From NCBI RefSeq assembly GCF_030272615.1, contig NC_081408.1:611451673-611515672 (forward strand): a stretch of 64,000 nt of DNA. The letters run 5' to 3'. A program made the translations under genes and the position numbers. Below the pieces are notes generated by a model. That model worked only from the letters and a program-made list of their open reading frames with translations. It was not told the DNA's origin and did not search any database. Below are positions 57,142 through 64,000 of this stretch, one piece after another. Numbering within the stretch: position 1 is the first letter of the stretch; each line of letters starts with the position of its first letter. This DNA comes from Cryptomeria japonica (lineage: Eukaryota; Streptophyta; Pinopsida; Cupressales; Cupressaceae).

Positions 57142-58324
57142 AAATGATAAAAAAAGGTATATAAATGAACTGATACAACAATGTATATCCTCTAAATGCC
57201 CATTGTTTTCACTTAAACCACTAAAAAGTCTCTTGATTTGCACATTTTCCAAGAAAGAACCCAAAAAGGATAAGAATGATATCTTTGAGTACCTAATGAA
57301 AATTTTGCATAAAAGGACTTGATATTTGAATAGGGTACTTTGAGATAATTTTGACAATATATCAAAGTTTTAAAGCAGAGTCCGTTTGACCAAGTTATGG
57401 CCTCGAAAGTGCAAAATTGAAGGCTAACTTTGGAGGCCTAGTACAGAAAATTGGTGCAAGATCTAACAAACCCCCACAATGAGTAGATCAATTTCAAAAC
57501 TAGCTTTTTGATGATATCTCATTTGCCTGATTTTGACTCTATATGACAAAGTTATGGGCAAACAACCAATTACAAATTTTTAGGGCTTGGAGGGCAAACT
57601 AATTCAAAAAGTCAATTGCTGATGTTAGAAAAATATTCCTATAATATTCCCCCATTGAAAAAATATGGAAAAAAATAGGCCATTGGAAAAAATATCACCT
57701 TCGCGTATATTCCTCCAAATATTTTCTAGCCAATTCCTTAGCTATATTTAGCCAGACACTATTTTTAAAACAACCTCTAAATTTAGTGAAACCCACAAAA
57801 AATTGATTTTACTACTGATTTAAGCAACAGTACCTATGTAGGCCTTTGAAAAGGAAAATTTGCTTTTTTAAAAAATAATTGAAGCCCCCTTTATACATGC
57901 CTCCATGAAAGTTAGAATTGTTTTTACAAAAAATTACTTTTTTGTGCAAAAATTTAATGGTAGTGATGAAAACAATTTGTCACTTGCATGTGTAGAAAGA
58001 TTGTGCTCTGCTCATGTATGCTGGTTTGTACAACCATACAAATTTATATGATATGGTAGAAATTCTCGTGCTAGGCAATTTAGTTTTTAGTTTTTTCAAC
58101 TACTTCGATTTCAATAATTTGACAAGCAATTTTAAAGCTTTTGGGCTTCCTGGGCTTAATGGTGACATATGTTTCTAATAAAATGACAATCAATCTTAAT
58201 GGTGACATCTATTTGAGATGTTGTAGATGTGATGGCAACCTCCGTTTGAGCCCAATGTACATTAAAAAATCATTCTAGGCTGGATCCTTCAAGCATGCCA
58301 GCATGACCTTGATAGATCTACTAT
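57142..58324 (-). other. copia 5' leader, copy 2
   Basis: Non-coding region between the LTR/primer site (about 58,320-58,385) and gag. From 57,540 rightward it matches 31,040-31,917. Three primer-site-like words occur around 58,325-58,381 (reverse complements of TAGTATCATAG, TGGTATTAGTGC, TGATATTAGAGC), apparently a local triplication. Confidence 0.55.
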
Positions 58325-58768
58325 GATACTATGTAGGAGCAAAGATTGTGCACTAATACCACGTAGCATAAAAGATTATGCTCTAATATCATCTAGGAGC
58401 TAATGATCAACCACATGAGAAAAAATCCATCTGCAAGTGAAACACCTATGACACAAAAGAGATCAAACAAAGATTGTATGCTCTATAACAACCAAAGAAA
58501 TATTTATTATTGTAGAATTGATATTTGAGATACACTTACAATGAATGAATGAATCCTTATAAATGATAAAGTAAACCCTACTTGCAAAATTCTAATTGTA
58601 AAATTAGGAGTTCTAAAGCAAGGCAAAGTAGGAGCTAAATTAAGCTCAACTACATCTAGAACTAAAAGCAAACTCAAGATAACAAAAAGCACCTATGTTT
58701 AGCTTAAGTGAAAAAGTAATAAATGAACTAATTAATATATAATTAGATAAATGTCCTAATTACTCCAA
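58325..58768 (-). repeat. copia LTR, copy 2 (minus strand)
   Basis: Starts on the minus strand with TGTTGGAGTAATTAGGAC at 58,768 and matches 31,930-32,314. The left end is blurred by the repeated primer-like words. As the gag fragment lies downstream, this is the 5' LTR of the minus-strand copia that hosts the gypsy array. Confidence 0.68.
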
Positions 58769-59000
58769 CAAGATGCAACCCCTAATTGCTATTGATTGAA
58801 AAAAATAAAATATAATAATAACACTAATAATATAATTATATTATTATATAATATTTTTATATAGATATGTTTACTATATTATTATTATAATATTATTAAA
58901 TTTTTATTAATAAATTAACTCTAATTTAATATTGATTAAATTTAAATTTTTTTTGTTTGTTGTTCCAGAAGTATCCCCAGACCCAACCCATCATCCAACC

Positions 59001-59166
59001 CACCTTATCTTTAATATATTATATATTATAATAATAAAAATATAATAATTAATTCCCTTCATTTATGGGATCAGATAGGTTACACCTTATCTTTAATATA
59101 TTATATATTATAATAATAAAAATATATTAAATTAATTCCCCTTATTTATGGGATCTGATAGGTTAA
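59001..59166. repeat. 82-bp tandem duplication
   Basis: CACCTTATCTTTAATATATT begins at 59,001 and at 59,083. Each copy ends in ATTTATGGGATC-GATAGGTTA. Copy 1 of the composite (near 33,240) has a single unit. Confidence 0.9.
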
Positions 59167-59179
59167 TCTATCCACTAGA

Positions 59180-59690
59180 GTCCCAAAGCATGTCAAATGG
59201 AGGCCTCTTGATGAAGGTTGGGTTAAGAATAACTTCGATGATGCAGCCAGAAGAAATGTTGCTTGGAATGCACAGGTATGTATTTTGAGAACATGAAGGA
59301 AAATAATTGAGACTACTAGGAAAGAAGCTAGGCAGAGCAACACATAATCAAGTACAATTTCAAGCAACTTTAATGGGTGTGAAGGCTAGAAGAAGATTGG
59401 GATACCACAAGATCCACACAGAGTGGGATTCGCAAATGATACTAATGTTATTTGAGTGGGCAACATCCCAAATTTGAAATTGGATGGATGACAGAGACAA
59501 ATTTTGGAGGTTCTAGCATCATTTGAAATTTTCAGTGTCACCCATATATTCTGAGAAGGTAGTGATGTGATCGATGATGTGGCTCAATGTTCGGTGGATT
59601 TGCCTATGGCGGAGGTGGAGGTCATACCAATCATCGAGTGGCATGAAGTTTACAATCACAGTAGGTGAAGTCTGTTGATTCACATGCCCA
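59180..59690 (+). pseudogene. L1-type RNase H fragment, copy 2
   Basis: Plus strand: KWRPLDEGWVKNNFDDAARRN (about 59,195-59,260), then ATHNQVQFQATLMGVKARRR (Glu replaced), HTEWDSQMI with the central Asp, and FEIFSVTHIF with DVIDDVA at the end. This matches the RNase H that ends ORF2 of plant L1 elements. Broken by several stops; less damaged than copy 1 at 33.3-33.8 kb. Confidence 0.75.
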
Positions 59691-59815
59691 CATTTGTGTC
59701 ATAAGATGGCTGGCATGCCAATGGAGGTATCTATTAATGTATGTGGATGTCAGCTTAATAAATAATCATTGCGCCTGGATTTTGAATTAAGCATAAATGC
59801 AAACGTCGTGACATA

Positions 59816-61349
59816 ACAAGTTGTGACAATTATAGATACTGACATCTATATTATGTTAAAATAATTGCCAAATGGCTTTTTTCAGTGACCTGTCCGAACA
59901 TAGGCTGATGGAGGTGTTCAAATCGAAAATTGGGGTCGTTCTTCATGCAGTGAGAATGATGGTAGGGGATGACTATCTATGCATAAATGGGAGATACCAT
60001 GTGAATTCAGACCTTGCCTCATTATTTTTTGCAATGTTGCGTGACTCTAGGGAGTCGAAACACATTATTTTTATTTTTCTTTCTATTTTTATTTATTTTA
60101 ATATTAACTTAAATTGTTAAACTATTATAACTATTATTTTTAGTATTGTATTATTATTTACTAAATCTATTTTTTATAGAATTAATCAAATTTATTTATA
60201 ATTTTGTGTATATGAAAAAAATAATATTAAAATCAAGTTATATTTTTCTAAAGATATCTATCAACATTTTTAGATATATCTTTATCAACTTTCCTTCTTT
60301 TTTTGCATTAATTTCTATTTTAAATCTGCAATGAAATATTTTTTGATAATAAAAGTGTGTGAGTAATAGAAACATTGTCCTTTTCTCCATGGATGGATGG
60401 AGATCAAATATAATGGTGAAGGAAGAGGGAACAAAGTTGTCCTATCTAAGAAAGCCAATGCTACCATAATGAATATGTCAAGTCCTCGTCCTCTAGGAGT
60501 TACCATTGCCACAAAAATTGCATTCATCTTTAACTATTTTTCTTATTTAATAATATTTTCATGTTCTTTTTATGGTTACTTCAACATAGATATGAACCAT
60601 TTTTTAGTGTGATATAGATTCTACTCACAATTTTTACATTGTTGTATGGGTTTTGCATTTACTTTACGCATGCTAATTGTATTTGCTACAATTTTTCTAA
60701 AGCCTTTTCATCAAATCTATTTTATGCTTATTCAGAATATTTCAGGTTTTTCTCGTGCTTTTCACTTTCTATGCCAAATCAGCTACTCTAAATGACAGTG
60801 TTGCATTTGAGTCATTAATAAGTCATGTGTTAAGTGTAGATTTTCAATTCACACGAACTTTTGTTCAATCATGCTTGCTTTTGTTGAAAAGTATTGTTCA
60901 TACAAATAGATGCTTGTCAACGAAAAGAAGGGGAAAGAAAAAAAAAAGACTTAGGATATTCAAATAATTCATAAAGTCAAGAGTTCACCCAAAAATGAAT
61001 TTATTGATTATAATCTTCACCAATTATTAAAAGGCTCCCATATATATTGATTTCACCTATTAATGTTATTGCCAATATACCCTACCATTTAACGAACACA
61101 CATACGTAAGAAGAGGACTAGTATTGTACTTGTACTGCCATCTTGATTTCTAATCCATTAGCAAGAAGTGAAGCCTACATTGAAGTCACTCCAGTCATCA
61201 CCCCGAAGATTGACATCTCTCACTTGCCACATACGAATTTAAGGTCAATATTAGTTGTCACTCACACTTGGTTGATATTTTGTACAAACTTTCGACAAAC
61301 TTTTAAGAGTATTTTTTGAATCCTGCACGTTGCTAATGTCAATTAACAC
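59816..61349. other. unassigned region
   Basis: Open frames 59,872-60,120 (opening MAFFSDLSEHRLMEVFKSK) and 60,397-60,612 (opening MEIKYNGEGRGNKVVLSKKA) read like protein but I do not recognise them; no neighbouring exon or repeat supports them. The rest is AT-rich. Confidence 0.3.
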
Positions 61350-61535
61350 TTATTTATACACCTCCATTAATAACCTATAACTTCCTCTAGGGAATTGTTT
61401 ATTACGAAACCTATGGGTATGGGGAAGAATAAATACAAACTCAAGGTCATCCATCATTGAGATGACATTCTGCACAATCCTTTCGAAATCCGGAAGTTTC
61501 CCAGTAGCTATTCCATGTCGGCACTTAGAACTGGG
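61350..61535 (-). other. possible host exon or exon relic
   Basis: Minus strand. A good 3' splice-site context TTTTCTTTGCAG ends at 61,536. About 60 codons follow, open until a TAA: SSKCRHGIATGKLPDFERI, VQNVISMMDDLEFVFILPH, RFRNKQFPRGSYRLLMEVYK. Balanced composition unlike neighbouring chance frames. Family unknown. It could also be a captured gene piece in an unrecognised transposon. Confidence 0.35.
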
Positions 61536-63120
61536 CTGCAAAGAAAATTACCATACAAAAGGCAGAGATATCCGAGACAATGAAGGAAACATGGTAGTAA
61601 AATTGGATACAGATGCAATTGGCAATGTATTAAGTTTACTAGTTTAAGATGAAATGACGGATATGTCAACAAAAGTGGTATGGAACTATTTACTTAATAA
61701 GAATAGTTCGTGTTTGAAAATCATTACAAGATAGTGGTTGATAGTGGTTGATAATGGACAAGAAAAGAAAATCACAAGTTCCAAAAAAATCTTAGCGAGA
61801 TCAATTTAATGATGACATCTTAAATATGATTAATTTGATTCACAGAGCAATGGGAAATACAAATTCTAGTGTCTTGTTGAAAATATGTGTCAATTGATAT
61901 TGGTTACTTATAAAGAATCCTAGTACATTGATTACAGAAACCTGATCAGTTGTCATATGCATTATCATTCTGTTAATTTCTCTAAAAACATAAATTCCAT
62001 CTGTTTTAATTTGATTTATGCTATTTCAAGTATCAAGGTTGAGTAGCCAGGATTAAAGAATGATGGGTAACCACAAACAATATTGGCACGTATGATTACA
62101 TTCCATTTCTGTAGAAAGAATGTTGAATGAAAAAGTAGATGATGCTTTTAGTATGTTCAATGATAGTAAAACTAGAGGAAAGTTTGAAGCAAGAATCTCA
62201 ATTAATATCTGGAATAATCAAATTTTATATATAATTTTAAAAATTATCATATATCAAAATTGGACATTTTGATAGCACTCTATATAAGAGATCAAAAGAT
62301 ACTAGTTATGGCATAATCGTTTTCGAATTAATTAGGAAAATGGTTCACACCAGCAAGAAGTTCTATCAAGATATGATACACATTTTTTCTGTGCAACTGA
62401 CATTATTATTTTCATTTTCTAAAACTTTTAAGAAGGAACATGTTACATCTTAAAATAAATATTTTATTACTATCATTTAAGCACTTTTAATAGTGTTTTT
62501 TATAAATTAATACTTACATTTTATTTCTATCACAATTGAATTTTGTGAGCTATTTTATTCATTTTATAGTCTTAACTCTTTTAAACATGCTTAATTAATT
62601 AGTTATTCATAGAAATCTAACAAATTAAAAAACGAGTTTATAAGAATATTTATATTTTAACAAGCTACCATAAGAACCTATTTAATCATTAACCGAAAAA
62701 AAATTGAATACAACTAATTTACCAACCATCAATAAAGCAACTTCCTAATATACATTTTTTTCTATTTAGATTGAAAACAAAGGCAGACCATACCATGGGA
62801 TAACTTGTTTTATTTGTTTCAAAGAAAAATAAAGGAAATTGGCTTGCCATGTAGACCATTTTTGGTAACACGTAAATTCCAAACTCATATAACACTATAT
62901 TTACCAGAGTACAGTCAAACAACTATTATATTTAGGTCATCGATACGACCAATACATGGCTGTAATCCAATTTTATTTCTACTATAAACAACTACTGCAT
63001 CAAATCACTTGTCTCTAAGAATGCAATGAATTTCCATTGCTAGCACGGGCTCTTGATGAATAAGTACTAGGGGCAGGAGTAGCATCTTTAATAGAAATAT
63101 CCCGTCACACAACAATAACA

Positions 63121-64000
63121 TCCATTCAAATATAAATAAAAGCAACCATTGTAAATGTACTACTCAAGTAAGTTAACAGTCTGTAGGAATGCATCATTTC
63201 CATGAGGAGGAAGACAATCCTGACAACACTTCGGATCCATAGTGTCCTAGCAACATGTGCATTTATCCTATTCCTCTTCCACACAAAAAAATTGCATACC
63301 AGTTTTAAAATATTGACCTATACATCCATAATCAATGATTATACTAAAATCAATGTATATGTCTAATAAACCATACATAATTGATCCAACCAATTTAAGT
63401 TACTTGTAACAATGTGTAATTATTTTTACCTCTAATATCTTTGGTATTAAAAGAAGAGACAGAAAACGATCATGATCAAAACAATATCAGAAATACAATG
63501 AACTAATTTTTCTTCATTTTTATTCTATCAAATGAATCATCTACATTGTATTTGTTTCAAAACACTCACCGGTAATCAATGGGTTTAGAATTGGTGGAGG
63601 ATCAACCAACTCGTAAGTGCCCATTTTTATAAGGCATCCTTTCTCTTCATACATGAATATTTTTTCTTGTTTGAAGAAATTTGCTTCTAAATCAAAAGCA
63701 ATATTAATTTCTTTTTTTGTTTGTCCTTTCAAGGTAAACTTTGCTAATTTATTTGAATCTTCTATGAAGAATCTTGTTCTTGTTGTATAGTTTTGTGTAT
63801 AATAAGTGTATATTTTTCAAACTTCATCAAATCTAACTTTCTTGAATGTTTATGTTAACCATTTTGACAATTTTTTTCCATGTTACATATGACAAAATGG
63901 ATTCAATAAATTCCAAATGATATGCCATTCAAATATAAATAATAAATAAAAGCAACCATAGCAAATCTACTACTCAAGTCAGTCAAAAGTCTGTAGGAAT
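63121..64000. repeat. direct repeat pair, ~800 bp apart, at the window end
   Basis: CCATTCAAATATAAATAAA..., then AAGCAACCAT, CTACTCAAGT and GTCTGTAGGAAT occur at about 63,122-63,192 and again at about 63,926-64,000. The second copy runs off the window, so its full length is unknown. It may be the start of a tandem array or a pair of terminal repeats. Confidence 0.7.
63569..63870 (-). other. possible host exon or exon relic with splice donor
   Basis: Minus strand. A protein-like frame RTRFFIEDSNKLAKFTLKGQ, EINIAFDLEANFFKQEKIFM, YEEKGCLIKMGTYELVDPPP, ILNPLITG runs up to a strong donor GGTGAGTG near 63,564-63,571. Upstream it extends to about 63,830, where a TGA sits at a possible Trp codon. 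I do not recognise the family. The donor and the coding-like composition favour an exon over chance, but no acceptor or second exon was confirmed. Confidence 0.35.

Noticed and set aside
60397-60612. Possible Alba-type nucleic-acid-binding protein
   Set aside because: A loose resemblance around VVLSKKANATIMNM only; the conserved Alba motifs are not present.

Overview
This window looks like nuclear DNA of a seed plant with a large, repeat-rich genome. The evidence is AT-rich intergenic sequence, plant-type Ty1/copia (Sirevirus-like) and Ty3/gypsy (Tat-like and chromovirus) retrotransposons, and plant L1-type RNase H fragments. A gymnosperm such as a conifer is my guess from the style of the elements; nothing in the sequence proves it. 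I found no rRNA, tRNA, CRISPR array or bacterial-type operon, and no host gene I can name. Nearly every open reading frame belongs to a retroelement or is a chance frame. Two short minus-strand stretches near 61.4 and 63.6 kb look like possible host exons or exon relics.

Layout. 1-2,600: unassigned AT-rich DNA. 2,640-3,110: relic of a gypsy reverse transcriptase. 3,264-18,226: a plus-strand Sirevirus-like copia element whose 3' LTR is split by a complete nested gypsy-type gag-protease-only element (10,254-18,132) with a 5-bp AGCAT target-site duplication. 19,130-20,730 and 21,790-22,345: two decayed chromoviruses ending in integrase and chromodomain. 22,350-26,840: mostly unassigned, with two short tandem duplications. 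26,843-28,480: a plus-strand LTR, primer site and coiled-coil gag remnant; a minus-strand copy of the same LTR lies at 30,143-31,038, and a different minus-strand LTR (about 28,480-30,142) is nested between them. 31,040-33,930 and 57,540-59,815 are two direct copies of one composite: copia LTR and leader on the minus strand plus an L1 RNase H fragment on the plus strand.

34,284-56,647 is the main feature: a minus-strand gypsy element in a tandem LTR-internal-LTR-partial internal arrangement. Its right flank is a minus-strand copia gag and its left flank is a copia-type polypurine tract plus LTR start, so it probably sits inside an older copia. Its reading order is gag, protease, an extra RNase H, reverse transcriptase, a catalytically degenerate native RNase H, integrase, and then a roughly 1,170-codon ORF of unknown function. 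That ORF is followed by sequence ending at the LTR terminus next to the primer site. It is present in both copies, broken at different places in each, and therefore was probably a real protein gene. A solo LTR carrying five AT palindromes is inserted in the second copy.

How the parts work together: each element's gag, protease, RT/RNase H and integrase would have formed one retrotransposition machine, but all autonomous elements here carry stop codons or frameshifts. The stops are mostly TAG, TAA or TGA at sites where CAG, CAA, CGA or TGG is expected, which is the usual mark of cytosine deamination in methylated, silenced DNA. The least damaged coding stretch is the 834-codon gag-protease frame of the nested non-autonomous element.
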